Below, piece after piece: positions 51,850-61,783 of a DNA stretch of 64,000 bases. This DNA comes from Acetobacter musti. Its GTDB lineage: Bacteria > Pseudomonadota > Alphaproteobacteria > Acetobacterales > Acetobacteraceae. The stretch is taken from NCBI RefSeq assembly GCF_011516835.1, contig NZ_WOTB01000020.1, positions 1-64,000 on the forward strand, in the 5' to 3' direction. The notes under the pieces were generated by a model. The model was given only the letters and a program-made list of their open reading frames with translations. It did no database searches and was not told the DNA's origin. A program made the translations under genes and the position numbers. Every line of letters begins with the position of its first letter. Positions within the stretch are counted from its first letter, which is position 1.

Positions 51850-52056
51850 ATGGGCCTCTTTTCCTCACCTAAACTGACCGCACCCACGCCGACGCCCGCT
51901 CCCGGCCAGTCCGTGAACGAAAGCGGCGCGCAGCAGGCGGCTTCGACTGTCAATGCGGCAAAGCTCGCTGGCGGCTTCGGCAGCACCTTGCTGACCAGTT
52001 CGCAGGGTCTGACGCAGACGGCGACGAACGCACCCAAGACATTGCTTGGCGCCTGA
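51850..52056 (+). CDS. small phage structural-region protein
   Basis: 68 residues, Pro/Ala/Gly/Ser/Thr-rich, ending TATNAPKTLLGA with FGSTLLTSSQGLT before it. Proteins of this size and ending are common just upstream of the portal gene in T7-like and BPP-1-like podoviruses. Exact role unknown. Confidence 0.65.
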   Translation: MGLFSSPKLTAPTPTPAPGQSVNESGAQQAASTVNAAKLAGGFGSTLLTSSQGLTQTATNAPKTLLGA

Positions 52057-52057
52057 C

Positions 52058-53797
52058 GTGGCGAAAGCGCCAAAGCAATCACAGACTCCAGACCAGAAAA
52101 AGCCGTCACAGGACGCGATAGACGCACTGCGCGATGAGGCCGACCGTCGGCTTGTCCTGATGCGCAATACCCGCAACACGTGGCGGGAGACATGGCGTGA
52201 CATCACGCATTTCATTATGCCGACGCGAGGCAGGTATTTTAACGTCCCGAACCAGAGCAGCCGTGGCCGCGTCAAAGGCCCGCAGATCGTGGACCGGACC
52301 GGCACCATCGCGGTCGGTAATCTCGCTGCGTTTCTGATGGCCGGCATCACCAGTCCGGCGCGCGACTGGTTCAGGCTGGCGACATCGAACGACAGGCTGA
52401 ATGACGATCCGCAGATCAAGCTGTGGCTGGCTGAGTGTCAGTCCAGGCTGATGCGCGTTTTCGCGACCGGCAATTTCTACAACGCCATGGCGCAGCTTTA
52501 CGAGGAAATCGCCGGCTTCGGGACTGGTGCGACGATCATCCTTCAGGATTACGAAGATGTGGTCCGGTTCTATCCGCTGACGGCCGGCGAATATTATCTG
52601 GCGCAGAATGCGCGCGGTGAAGTCGACACACTGTTCCGTGAATATGTGCAGACCGTTGACCAGCTCGTGCGACGGTTCGGATATGACAACTGCTCGCCCA
52701 CCATCCAGTCGCTGTGGGACAGCCGCAATCTGACGATGGAAGTGCCGGTCGTTCACGCGATCATGCCGAATTCGTCGCGGGTGCATGGCGCGTTCGGATG
52801 GCGCGGGATGCCATACACCGGCGTTTATTACGAATACGGCAACGAGACCGTGAAGGCGCTGAAGGTCGAAGGCTACAGCAGCAAGCCTTTCATCGCGCCT
52901 CGCTGGGGCGCCATCAGCAACGATGTTTACGGACACGGACCGGCCGAAGATGCGCTGCCGGATGTGAAATCGTTGCAGGTCGCGCAGCTCCGTCTCGCTG
53001 AAGCGGTCGACAAGTTCGTGCGGCCGCCGATGATGGCCGATGCCTCGATGCAGAGCGGTCTGGTCAGCCTTGTCCCGTCCGGCCTGAATTTCATCCCCGG
53101 ACTGAACCAGATTGGCAACGGCGGTGGATTGCGGCCGGTCTATCAGACGACGCCGCAGCTTCAGCCGTTGCAGGAGCGTGTCGCGGCTTTTCAGCAGCAG
53201 ATTCAGAAAACGCTGAAGAACGATCTGATCCTGATGGTCTCGCAGGACATGGAAGGCGTGCAACCCCGGACTGCGGCGGAAATTAATGTCCGGCAGCAGG
53301 AGAAGCTCCTTGCGCTCGGGCCGGTTCTGGAGCGTTTCCACAATGAGGCGCTTGATCCGATCATTCAGACGACAATGGATATTATGGAGCGCGGTGGTCT
53401 GCTCCCGAAACGACCGGCCAGCCTTGGCCTGTCGAATGTGAAGATCAGCTACGTCTCCGTCCTCGCCCAGGCGCAGCGTGCAACGATGACAACGGGCATT
53501 GAGCAGTTCACCCGGTTTGTCGGCAGCATTGCCGGCGAGCAACCTGACGTCATGGACAATATCGATCTCGATGCGGCGACCGATATTTACGGGGATCTTC
53601 TGAACATTGACCAGCGTATCATGCGCGATCCGCAGGAAGTCGCCCGTAAGCGGCAGGACCGTGCGTATCAGCAGCAGCAGCAGCAGGCGGCGGAGAACGC
53701 AATGAATCTCGCTCAGGGAGCCCGAAATCTGTCGCAGACCGATGTTGGGGGTGGCGAGAACGCACTGAGCGCCATCGTGAGCGGTCTCGGCCAGTGA
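52058..53797 (+). CDS. portal protein (head-tail connector, T7 gp8-like)
   Basis: Dodecameric ring through which DNA enters and leaves the head. 579 residues. Landmarks include RNTWRETWRDITHFIMPTRG near residue 40, GIAGFGTGATIILQD-like EIAGFGTGATII, PFIAPRWGAISNDVYGHGP and AEINVRQQEKLLALGPVLER. These are typical of the podoviral head-to-tail connector family. The GTG at 52058 is chosen; a TTG at 52046 is in frame but overlaps the previous gene. Confidence 0.9.
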   Translation: MAKAPKQSQTPDQKKPSQDAIDALRDEADRRLVLMRNTRNTWRETWRDITHFIMPTRGRYFNVPNQSSRGRVKGPQIVDRTGTIAVGNLAAFLMAGITSPARDWFRLATSNDRLNDDPQIKLWLAECQSRLMRVFATGNFYNAMAQLYEEIAGFGTGATIILQDYEDVVRFYPLTAGEYYLAQNARGEVDTLFREYVQTVDQLVRRFGYDNCSPTIQSLWDSRNLTMEVPVVHAIMPNSSRVHGAFGWRGMPYTGVYYEYGNETVKALKVEGYSSKPFIAPRWGAISNDVYGHGPAEDALPDVKSLQVAQLRLAEAVDKFVRPPMMADASMQSGLVSLVPSGLNFIPGLNQIGNGGGLRPVYQTTPQLQPLQERVAAFQQQIQKTLKNDLILMVSQDMEGVQPRTAAEINVRQQEKLLALGPVLERFHNEALDPIIQTTMDIMERGGLLPKRPASLGLSNVKISYVSVLAQAQRATMTTGIEQFTRFVGSIAGEQPDVMDNIDLDAATDIYGDLLNIDQRIMRDPQEVARKRQDRAYQQQQQQAAENAMNLAQGARNLSQTDVGGGENALSAIVSGLGQ

Positions 53798-54102
53798 CAT
53801 ACGATCCGAACGACGTTGCTCAGGTCGAAGAAAAACGCAGCCGGCGCAAAGCTAAAGCCACCGGTCCGCAACGCGATCTTCTGTGGGTGTGCTCCGATCC
53901 TCGCGGACGCCGCGTGCTGGCTCGCATCCTTCAGGGCACAGGGCCTCTGGCAGCGTCATTCATTCCCGGCGATGCACTCGGCACGGCATATCGTGAAGGT
54001 CAGCGAAGTGTCGGTATTGAATTGCACTCGGTACTAACAAACGCAGGCGAAGGCCTCGCAGGTTCGATACTTGCGGAGCGCCTTACGGGTGACGACGACT
54101 GA
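53794..54102 (+). CDS. Bbp19-like phage structural protein
   Basis: 102 residues. The segment GRRVLARILQGTGPLAASFI, then GDALGTAYREGQRSVGIEL matches what I know of the Bbp19 family of BPP-1-like phages, a small structural protein between portal and scaffold. GTG start, GTGA overlap with the portal. Confidence 0.65.
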   Translation: MTYDPNDVAQVEEKRSRRKAKATGPQRDLLWVCSDPRGRRVLARILQGTGPLAASFIPGDALGTAYREGQRSVGIELHSVLTNAGEGLAGSILAERLTGDDD

Positions 54103-54745
54103 AGCCACAGATGCCGGAACAACGCTCGCGACAGACGCGCCTGCTGGCGGTGAAGCTGTAACGCAGCCTGCTGGTCAGGGCGCTGGAGAGGGCGGTCAGG
54201 CCGCAAACGCTGAAGGCACGACTTCGACAGAGCAGTCCGAAGCGCCGCCTGAAAAACCCGTCGTTCCTGAAAAATATGAGTTCAAGGCTCCGGACGGTTT
54301 CACAGCCGACCCCGAAACGCTCGGCAGCTATGAAGGTCTCGCGAAAGAAGCAGGCCTGACTCAGAAGCAGTTCGAGAAAGTCACCGACTTCGGCCTGAAG
54401 TATTTTCAGGATCAGCTCGGAAAGCAGGCTGAGGCACAGAGCGCCCGCGTTGTCGGATGGCAGAACGAATCTCTGGCCGACCGCGATCTCTCCGATGGCA
54501 AGAAGCTCCTGCCGGACGTGATGCAGAACACATCGCGCGTTCTCGACAATTTCGGCGGCGACGATCTCCGAAAAGCGCTGGTGGATACAGGAGCGGGCAA
54601 TCATCCCGCCGTGATCCGCGCACTCAACCTCATCGGTAAAGCCATGGGCGCCGCTGACGCGCCTGACTTCGGAAAACCCGCAGCGCAGTCTCGCGGGAAC
54701 AGTTTCGAGGATGTGGCCAACCGTCTCTACGGCAAAGGATCGTAA
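54089..54745 (+). CDS. capsid scaffolding/assembly protein
   Basis: 218 residues. The first 70 are a disordered Ala/Gly/Thr/Glu stretch; then a helical domain (YEFKAPDGFTADPETLGSYE, LAKEAGLTQKQFEKVTDFGL) and a basic C-terminal tail FEDVANRLYGKGS. Position between portal and capsid gene, and low complexity, are typical of podoviral scaffolds. GTG at 54089 is the assumed start. Confidence 0.8.
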   Translation: MTTTEATDAGTTLATDAPAGGEAVTQPAGQGAGEGGQAANAEGTTSTEQSEAPPEKPVVPEKYEFKAPDGFTADPETLGSYEGLAKEAGLTQKQFEKVTDFGLKYFQDQLGKQAEAQSARVVGWQNESLADRDLSDGKKLLPDVMQNTSRVLDNFGGDDLRKALVDTGAGNHPAVIRALNLIGKAMGAADAPDFGKPAAQSRGNSFEDVANRLYGKGS

Positions 54746-54748
54746 AGC

Positions 54749-55801
54749 GTGGCTCTACTCTCATCCACCTGTCTCACGCTGGCGGATTGGGCCAGCCGGC
54801 GCGGTCCTGACGGGGGCATTGACGATATCGTCAATCTGCTTTCGCAGACGAACGAAATCCTTCTGGATATGCTCTGGAAGGAAGGCAATCTGCCAACTGG
54901 CAATAAAACCACGGTGCGGCGCGGCCTGCCTGCCGCCACGTGGCGCATGCTCTACGGTGGCGTGCCGCGCTCCAAGAGCACGACCGCGCAGATCACCGAC
55001 ACATGCGGCATGCTGGAAGCATATGCCCTGGTCGATAAGGATCTGGCCCGCCTTGAAGGCGACAGTGCCGCATACCGTCTGTCCGAGGACATGGCCTTCA
55101 TTGAGGGCATGAATCAGCAGATGGCCCGGACGCTGTTCTACGGCAATGAGCAGGCCGATCTCGGTGCCTTCACCGGCCTTGCGCCGCGCTATAACACGCT
55201 CCAGACCGCAAAGGCGGCATCGGCCGTCAACGTTATGAATGGCGGCGGAACGGGCAGCACGAACACATCGATCTGGCTGTGCTGCTGGGGTCCGACCAAC
55301 GGCTTCGGCATTTTCCCGAAAGGATCGGCTGCCGGACTTCAGGTCAACGACGTGACCACGGATGCTCCGGTTCTCGACGAGAATGGCAATCCGTTCCAGG
55401 CGCTTCAGACCCATTACAAATGGGATTGTGGCCTGACAGTTCGTGACTGGCGATACTTCGGACGCATCGCAAACATCGATGTGTCGACCCTGACCGGGAC
55501 CAGTGCGCCGAACCTGATCGCGCTGATGACGGCTCTGACATACAAGATGCCGACAATGCCGCGCACAGCCACGAACATTCAGACCGCGACCATGGCGAAT
55601 GGCGGTGCTCCGCTTTCGTTTGGGAAGCCGGCGTTCTACGTCAACCGCACCATTGCGACGGCCCTCTCCCTTCAGGCGATGAACAAGACGAACGTCCTGC
55701 TTTCGCTTCAGGAATGGGATGGCATGCCGACCCTCATGTTCCGTGGCATTCCGATCCGCGTCTGTGATGCGATCATGAATACCGAAGCGGCTGTCGTCTA
55801 A
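54749..55801 (+). CDS. major capsid protein
   Basis: 350-residue shell protein of the HK97-fold type used by BPP-1-like podoviruses. It starts (GTG) three bases after the scaffold stop. DIVNLLSQTNEILLDMLWKE near the N-terminus and the C-terminal EWDGMPTLMFRGIPIRVCDAI are typical. It is a long uninterrupted frame of regular codon use, with a normal length. Confidence 0.9.
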   Translation: MALLSSTCLTLADWASRRGPDGGIDDIVNLLSQTNEILLDMLWKEGNLPTGNKTTVRRGLPAATWRMLYGGVPRSKSTTAQITDTCGMLEAYALVDKDLARLEGDSAAYRLSEDMAFIEGMNQQMARTLFYGNEQADLGAFTGLAPRYNTLQTAKAASAVNVMNGGGTGSTNTSIWLCCWGPTNGFGIFPKGSAAGLQVNDVTTDAPVLDENGNPFQALQTHYKWDCGLTVRDWRYFGRIANIDVSTLTGTSAPNLIALMTALTYKMPTMPRTATNIQTATMANGGAPLSFGKPAFYVNRTIATALSLQAMNKTNVLLSLQEWDGMPTLMFRGIPIRVCDAIMNTEAAVV

Positions 55802-55812
55802 GGAGAAATGCC

Positions 55813-56256
55813 GTGATTGTTGATAGCACCCTCATTTTCTCCTCTGCGCAGGATCTGACGACTGCCGCTGCCGGCGGCGCTGTCGTGTCCACCAACAGCT
55901 TCGACTTTTCGCAGAATGTCGATTTCGGGCCGACCGAAGGCATCAAGGTATTCGTGGAATGCCCGTCGCTGCCGACATCAGCTACAGCCGGCGCGACGAT
56001 TGCCGTGGCTGTTCAGGTCTCGCAGGACGATGCGACGTGGGAAACGCTGGAAGCATTCCCGGCCGTTCCCATTGCCGATCTGACGACCGAGCAGCCGTTT
56101 CTGGTCCGGGCGAAGGTCGCGTTCTCGACTGAGCTTTATCGCTACATGCAGCTTACATACACGCCTTCCGCTGTGCTGACCTCCGGCACGGTGACGGCGG
56201 GTATCGCGCTCGATGTTCCGGCGCGCACTGCCTATCCGCGCAACTACGTGGCCTGA
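55813..56256 (+). CDS. capsid-associated protein (Bbp16-like)
   Basis: 147 residues, beta-rich, with regular strands (EGIKVFVECPSLPTSATAGA, TIAVAVQVSQDDATWETLEA). Directly after the capsid gene. The pattern fits the Bbp16-type cement protein of podoviruses; assignment is by position and fold impression. Confidence 0.7.
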   Translation: MIVDSTLIFSSAQDLTTAAAGGAVVSTNSFDFSQNVDFGPTEGIKVFVECPSLPTSATAGATIAVAVQVSQDDATWETLEAFPAVPIADLTTEQPFLVRAKVAFSTELYRYMQLTYTPSAVLTSGTVTAGIALDVPARTAYPRNYVA

Positions 56257-56261
56257 CGGCA

Positions 56262-56534
56262 ATGCCGAAATACAAAGTCACGGAGCCGAGTTTCATTCAT
56301 GGGCGCCTGATCGAAGCGGGAACCGTCATCACCTTCGATGGCGTTCCGGGCTTCAATCTTGAGCCAATGGATGCAGCGGCGAAGAAGGCCAAAGAGGACG
56401 CCGGCAAGGCTGCCTCGGTCGATGTCAACACGCCGGATTATGTCCACCAGATGGTGAAATCTGTTGACAATCCGAAGCAGATTTTCAGCGACGAAAAAAC
56501 AGAAAGCGGCGACGACAGCAGCGCCGATCACTAA
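56262..56534 (+). CDS. hypothetical virion-region protein
   Basis: 90 residues: a short beta barrel-like N-terminus (YKVTEPSFIHGRLIEAGTVI) and an acidic disordered tail. Similar small proteins lie between capsid and tail tube genes in many phages. No function known. Confidence 0.6.
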   Translation: MPKYKVTEPSFIHGRLIEAGTVITFDGVPGFNLEPMDAAAKKAKEDAGKAASVDVNTPDYVHQMVKSVDNPKQIFSDEKTESGDDSSADH

Positions 56535-56549
56535 AGAGCGGGGCGGTGC

Positions 56550-57542
56550 GTGACCACAAATATTGATCTGTGCAATCGCGCACTGCGCCGGCTCGGCACG
56601 CAAAGCACCATCACCTCCCTGACCGATGGTTCGGTTGAGGCCGATACGTGCAACGATTTTTACGATGATGTCCTGCTCGGCCTACTGCAGAACCCGCAGT
56701 GTGCGGCATATCCGAATTACACGTGGGAATGGTGTCGCGCCGTAGCATCCGGCACCGGAGCGGCCAGCACCAACCCGCGATGGGCTTATGAATACGCCCT
56801 GCCGGAGGGATGCGTTCAGGTCTGCGAGATCATCGATCCGAATATTCCTCAGAAGCGATGGAAGCCACAGGACAGGTTTTTCCTGCCTGATATTCCGTAT
56901 CAGACCGGAACCGGCACGGCTGGCGGCACAGACATCGTTCCGGTGATCTGGTGCGATCTGCCGACGCTGTCGGTGATGATCGTCACGAACACTCTCACAA
57001 TCGACCAGTGGCCGGCGACGTTCCGGCGTGCGTTCTGGCTGGCGCTGTCGGCCGAGATTGGCACGACTCTGGGCGTGGCTGGGAATATCGTCGGCAGCAT
57101 CGCGCAGGAAGCTGAAACCGCACTGGCGCAGGCATGCAAGGCGGATCAGCGCGTGGAAGTCATGTCCACGGATTACGTGCCCGACTGGATCATGGCGCGC
57201 GGCATGCCGCTCCACCATCACGATCCGGCTGTGCAGTCACTGGAAAGCTACCCGTCAGGCTTCATCGCAGGGGACGCCAGCGCGAACAGCCCAACGCCAT
57301 CATACCTGACGCCGGCAGAGAGCCTGAACGGGGTGGCGGCGAATGGCCTGACGCCGAGAGATATCGCCAACCGTCGCGGCAAATATATTCCGGCCGACAC
57401 TCCGGACAGCCGCATTGGCGTGCTGGCCATTGGCATGAGCCCGGTTGGATGGCGCCGGCCATATCACCGCAGGGTCAATCCGGTTGAGCTTCCGGGCTTC
57501 ATTCTGGATGAGGGCATCCTCGACGTTGACTCGCTGAACTGA
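56550..57542 (+). CDS. tail tubular protein A (T7 gp11-like)
   Basis: 330 residues. The N-terminus DLCNRALRRLGTQSTITSLT, then DGSVEADTCNDFYDDVLLGL is the signature of podoviral tail tube A. FRRAFWLALSAEIGTTL follows. It forms the adaptor between portal and nozzle. The C-terminal third (from about 235) is longer than in T7. Confidence 0.85.
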   Translation: MTTNIDLCNRALRRLGTQSTITSLTDGSVEADTCNDFYDDVLLGLLQNPQCAAYPNYTWEWCRAVASGTGAASTNPRWAYEYALPEGCVQVCEIIDPNIPQKRWKPQDRFFLPDIPYQTGTGTAGGTDIVPVIWCDLPTLSVMIVTNTLTIDQWPATFRRAFWLALSAEIGTTLGVAGNIVGSIAQEAETALAQACKADQRVEVMSTDYVPDWIMARGMPLHHHDPAVQSLESYPSGFIAGDASANSPTPSYLTPAESLNGVAANGLTPRDIANRRGKYIPADTPDSRIGVLAIGMSPVGWRRPYHRRVNPVELPGFILDEGILDVDSLN

Positions 57543-57564
57543 TCTGAAAACGAGAGATGATGTC

Positions 57565-59211
57565 ATGACGCTTACGCTTGGCCCATACAGCTATCCGAAA
57601 TGGAGCCAGAACTACATTCCGACCGTTCTGGAATGGCAGGTGTGGTTTTCATGCAAGATGGATCAGACGGACCTGACCGATCTTGAAGCATCCATGACCG
57701 CGCAGGTCACAGCGGAGGCTTCGGCCCGGACGGCGGCGGACAATATCCTTGCCAGCGACATCAACAGCGAAGCCACGGCGCGGCAGCAGGCAGACACGGC
57801 TCTTGCGACGGAAGTGGCAGGGAAGCAGGCTGCTGGTGATTACGTCATCACGAACGCGAATGCCAGCGGGACCGGTGCGAACCGTCAGCTCACGATCGCA
57901 TCTATGGACGCTGTGGTGAACCTGCCGGAGTTTACAGGGAACAACTCGTCCGGTGCGGCGCAGGCGCATCTGGCCATGACCACGTCCCGCAAGTGGACAA
58001 GCGTTCTGGCGTTTGGCGCTGTGGCTGATGGCGTCACGGACTGCCTGGCGGCGTTCAATGCAGCGATTGCGTCCGGTGCGATGGCGCTCTACGTTCCGCC
58101 CGGAACGTATTATCTTTCCGGCGGCATTGTGCTTTCCGGTGGTCAGACGCTGTATTCCGACGGGCCGCAGGCCGGGATCTACACGCAGACTGCTGAGCTG
58201 GTGTTCGCCGATACCACGCTGACGGCTATCAGCCTTGGCGACGGGACAGATCAGTCTGCTCAGGGTGCCGCGCTCCGCAACCTCCATATCACCAGACAGG
58301 ATGCACTGACGGCATCGGATATTCCTGCTGACAGCGTTGGCATCCTGTTCAATCAGACGCAGATTGCATCCGCCGAAAACTGCACGGTGTCCGGTCACGA
58401 GACGGGAATAAAGGCTATGGGCGGTCTCGGTGTGTGGGTGAAGAACTGCCGCACCCGCAGCGTGACGCTGTGCCATATCGCCGTCGACACAACCGCTGAA
58501 GTCCGGATCGACTCCTGTCGGTTCGGCTCGAACGGCGCTTTCGACTTTGCCTGCGATTCCTATATCCGGATTTCCGGGGGCAGCACGACAGCGGGCGCGG
58601 CCGGTCCGAACACGATTGTCATCACGAACTGCCAGTTCAATCAGGGGCAGAACAGCGTTCAGTACTGGATGAATTTCTGTAATCAGGTCTCCGGATCTAT
58701 CGCGGATATCACGTTGTTCCAGGTGACGAACTGCTACGTCGAGAAGGCGCTTTACGGCATCCGGACCGACAGTACGTTTACAAACCTGTCCCGACTTCAG
58801 ATCACGAACCTCGAATTTAACGGCAGCACGTCCTACAACTTCTGGGAGCTGGACGCGGGTACCCGGGTCACGCAGTGCTGCATCGCGAACACCTGCATCA
58901 TCTCCAACCTCTGGATCGCATCGAACGTCCAGTATGACACGCTGATGTTCGTGAACGTTTACGTGCTCGGTACGTTTTCATGCGCTGCGCCGACAGCAAC
59001 CGGCCAGACTGGCAGCGTCGTGTGCATCCTCAACCTTGTATCAGCTGGGACCGGTGAACTGACCGGCGCGTTCACCGGCACGTTCGCGCATCTGACAGCG
59101 CCTGTGCGGCGGATGCCGGGGATAGCTCAACTTACCGCCGCACCGACCATGACGGATTTCAACAATCTGATAAATACGCTGGCCAATGCCGGGATCATCG
59201 CGCCGCTATGA
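57565..59211 (+). CDS. tail spike with pectate-lyase-like beta helix
   Basis: 548 residues. Residues 1-40 may attach to the tail; 40-80 are an Ala-rich coil (EASARTAADNILASDINSEA). From about 145, VLAFGAVADGVTDCLAAFNA, then ALYVPPGTYYLSGGIVLSGG is the start of a Pectate_lyase_3 right-handed beta helix, and repeats of Cys/Asn/Gly-rich turns continue to about 480. Likely the receptor-binding or capsule-degrading protein. Inserted between the two tail tube genes. Confidence 0.85.
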   Translation: MTLTLGPYSYPKWSQNYIPTVLEWQVWFSCKMDQTDLTDLEASMTAQVTAEASARTAADNILASDINSEATARQQADTALATEVAGKQAAGDYVITNANASGTGANRQLTIASMDAVVNLPEFTGNNSSGAAQAHLAMTTSRKWTSVLAFGAVADGVTDCLAAFNAAIASGAMALYVPPGTYYLSGGIVLSGGQTLYSDGPQAGIYTQTAELVFADTTLTAISLGDGTDQSAQGAALRNLHITRQDALTASDIPADSVGILFNQTQIASAENCTVSGHETGIKAMGGLGVWVKNCRTRSVTLCHIAVDTTAEVRIDSCRFGSNGAFDFACDSYIRISGGSTTAGAAGPNTIVITNCQFNQGQNSVQYWMNFCNQVSGSIADITLFQVTNCYVEKALYGIRTDSTFTNLSRLQITNLEFNGSTSYNFWELDAGTRVTQCCIANTCIISNLWIASNVQYDTLMFVNVYVLGTFSCAAPTATGQTGSVVCILNLVSAGTGELTGAFTGTFAHLTAPVRRMPGIAQLTAAPTMTDFNNLINTLANAGIIAPL

Positions 59212-61337
59212 GCACTTCACGATCTGGCGGCAATCAGATCGCCCTGTCCTATATCGCGTCCTTCATCGGCGGCGTCATGTCTCCGTCCCTGAAGTTTCGG
59301 GCAGATATGGAGAAATGGCAGTCCGGTGCGGCTGAGCTTGAGAATTTCTTCGTGCATGTGCAGGGCGGCATCAGCAATCGGCCTGGAACGCAGTATGTTG
59401 CAGAAGCCGGCCAATCTCCCGGCACAGCGCCGTCGAAGCTGATCCCGTTCATCTTCAGCAACACACAGGCATATATTCTTGAGTTTGGCACTGAGTATAT
59501 TCGCTTCATAGCGAATGGCGCCTATCTGACGAACAGCGATGGCTCCATCTATCAGATTGCGAGCCCATACGCGATCACGGACGTGTTCTTTCTGCGATAC
59601 ACGCAGTCCGCTGACGTGCTGACGATCACGCATGAGAATTATGGACCATGCTATCTGGAGCGTCTGGGTGAAACAGACTGGGTTTTGCAGGTCGGGACAT
59701 GGTCGAACCTAGCCGGGCCGACCGGTATTGCCGCTGTGGCCACGGATGGAAACGCAGGAAATACCGGCACGACACCGGGAATTTCAAAGGTCGAATATAC
59801 CTATACCGTAACCACGGCATCTGACACGCTGAACGAAGAAAGCCTGTATCAGGACAGCGCCACGGTCACGGCATACAATATCGGCTATTTTTCTCAGTAT
59901 GGAAATTACAACACCATTACATGGGATGCCGCAGAGAGCGCTGAGTATTACAATATCTATCGCCAGTATGCCGGCCAGTATGGCCTGATCGGCACCACGA
60001 CCGGCCTGTCTTTTCAGGACCAGAACTACGCGCCCGACACAACGAACGGACCGCCTGTTGCGAAGAATCCGTTCTATGGGAACAATCCGATTGCCTGCGG
60101 ATATTTTCAGCAGCGTCGCGTGTTCGCCGGGTCGACGGCTTACCCCCAGACGGTGTGGATGAGCCAGAGCGCAAACTATACCAATTTCGACGTTCACACT
60201 CCGGTCCGCGATGACGATGCAATCACGGCAACGATTGCGTCTCAGGAGGTGAATGCGATCAAGCACCTTGTCTCAATGCCTGATCTGCTCGTGTTCACTG
60301 GCGCCGGGATATGGAAGGTGTCTGGTGGCCAGACTGGCGAGGCCATTACCCCGGCCAATTTCACGGCTGTTCCGCAGATATTCGTCGGATCGTCGGATGT
60401 AAGGCCGCTGTCCGTGAATACCGATGTCCTGTTTGTCGAAGGCAAGGGCAGTCACGTCCGGGATCTGCAATACGATTATTACGCGCAGATTTACACGGGC
60501 CGCGATCTGTCAGTCATGGCTGAAAATCTGTTTTACGGCTACACGATATCGGACTGGGGATTTGCTCAGTTCCCGTTCAACCTGCTCTGGGCGTGCCGTT
60601 CAGACGGGAATCTGCTCGGAATGACCTATCTCAAAGAGCAGGATGTCTGGGCCTGGCATCAGCATTCGACAACCAATGGCGTCTTTCTGTCAGTTGCCGT
60701 GATCCCGGAGACGAATGCTTATGGCGCCATCGAGGACGTTGCGTATTTCCTGACTGAGCGCAGCATCAACGGGAAGAATGTCTATTACGTGGAGCGTATG
60801 GTCACCCGGCAGCTCGGCAAGGAAAACAACGATATCACGCAATCATGGTTCGTGGATTGCGGCCTCAGATACACAGGCGCTTCAGTATCGAAAGTGACCG
60901 GAATGAACCATCTTATCGGGCAGACTGTCTCCGCCTGCATCGACGGGAAAGGTTACGCGGGCCTGACTGTCGCCGCCGATGGATCGGTGACGCTGCCGGT
61001 CGCGGGAGAGACAATCACCGTCGGTCTTCCGATTGCGGCGCACGCGCAGACGTTGCCGCTCTCACTCGGGCAGATGCCACAGTTCGCACGGCGCAAGCGC
61101 GTCAGTAAGGTTTACGCATCGCTCTATAATTCCTGCGGCCTTCAGGTCTCCACGAACGCGGGCGCGGCGCAGTATCCCATTGGGGCACAGGCAACGGATG
61201 GCGACATGACCAGCGATCTGGTGATGAAAATCCCTTCCGCGAACTGGACGCAGGAAGGCCAGATCGATTTCTACCAGAACATGCCGCTTCCGGTGACAAT
61301 TACCGGTGTCAGCTTCGATGTGGAGCAGGGATTTTGA
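59208..61337 (+). CDS. tail tubular protein B (T7 gp12-like nozzle)
   Basis: 709 residues. SFIGGVMSPSLKFRADMEKW, then GAAELENFFVHVQGGISNRP, GTQYVAEAG is the typical N-terminus of the podoviral nozzle protein. AYTVTTASD-like beta domains and SQSANYTNFDVHTPVRDDD in the middle agree. Closes the tail tip before infection. ATGA overlap with the spike. Confidence 0.9.
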   Translation: MSTSRSGGNQIALSYIASFIGGVMSPSLKFRADMEKWQSGAAELENFFVHVQGGISNRPGTQYVAEAGQSPGTAPSKLIPFIFSNTQAYILEFGTEYIRFIANGAYLTNSDGSIYQIASPYAITDVFFLRYTQSADVLTITHENYGPCYLERLGETDWVLQVGTWSNLAGPTGIAAVATDGNAGNTGTTPGISKVEYTYTVTTASDTLNEESLYQDSATVTAYNIGYFSQYGNYNTITWDAAESAEYYNIYRQYAGQYGLIGTTTGLSFQDQNYAPDTTNGPPVAKNPFYGNNPIACGYFQQRRVFAGSTAYPQTVWMSQSANYTNFDVHTPVRDDDAITATIASQEVNAIKHLVSMPDLLVFTGAGIWKVSGGQTGEAITPANFTAVPQIFVGSSDVRPLSVNTDVLFVEGKGSHVRDLQYDYYAQIYTGRDLSVMAENLFYGYTISDWGFAQFPFNLLWACRSDGNLLGMTYLKEQDVWAWHQHSTTNGVFLSVAVIPETNAYGAIEDVAYFLTERSINGKNVYYVERMVTRQLGKENNDITQSWFVDCGLRYTGASVSKVTGMNHLIGQTVSACIDGKGYAGLTVAADGSVTLPVAGETITVGLPIAAHAQTLPLSLGQMPQFARRKRVSKVYASLYNSCGLQVSTNAGAAQYPIGAQATDGDMTSDLVMKIPSANWTQEGQIDFYQNMPLPVTITGVSFDVEQGF

Positions 61338-61783
61338 TCTGGTGGCGCAAGGCGGATGAATCCGATGCGGGCATGATTGCACCATTGTTGCGCCCGGCTG
61401 ACCGGCTGGAAGTCATGCGGATGGGAGAAGGCGATCCGGAAGGCGTTCTGCGACGGACCATCCGGCAATCGGAAGACGCCGGCGTGTTCTTTGACCGGGA
61501 CAGGCCGCTCTGCGCGTTCGGCATCGTGCGCTCTCTGGATGTCGGGCATCCATGGCTGATCGGAACTGAATATCTCTCTGGAACGCCAAAGGCTTTTCTG
61601 CGAGGAACAAGACTGCGCGTTCAGGAATGGAGGCAGGAATACCGGCTTCTGACGAACTGGATCGACGCGGAATATCCGCAGGCTATCCGCTGGCTGCAAT
61701 GGCTCGGATTTACGATCGGACAGCCGGAGCCGATCGGGCTTTACGGCGCCATGTTCTGTCGCGCTGAAATGAGGGGTGTCTGA
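61334..61783 (+). CDS. internal virion protein A-like (T7 gp13/DUF2833)
   Basis: 149 residues with an acetyltransferase-like fold impression: KADESDAGMIAPLLRPADRL at the start, FDRDRPLCAFGIVRSLD in the middle, YPQAIRWLQWLGFTIGQPEP near the end. The same layout as T7 gp13-type proteins, which lie here in the gene order. Coupled to neighbours by ATGA and TGATG. Confidence 0.75.
   Translation: MIWWRKADESDAGMIAPLLRPADRLEVMRMGEGDPEGVLRRTIRQSEDAGVFFDRDRPLCAFGIVRSLDVGHPWLIGTEYLSGTPKAFLRGTRLRVQEWRQEYRLLTNWIDAEYPQAIRWLQWLGFTIGQPEPIGLYGAMFCRAEMRGV

Noticed and set aside
52106..53800. 564-residue frame antisense to the portal gene
   Set aside because: The plus strand encodes a recognisable portal protein in a collinear late operon; the antisense product has an Arg/His-rich shadow composition.
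57565..59211. Possible diversity-generating retroelement target, because BPP-1 relatives carry one
   Set aside because: No reverse transcriptase, template repeat or variable repeat is visible in the window, and the spike has no obvious C-type lectin end. It could only be tested with the sequence beyond 64 kb.
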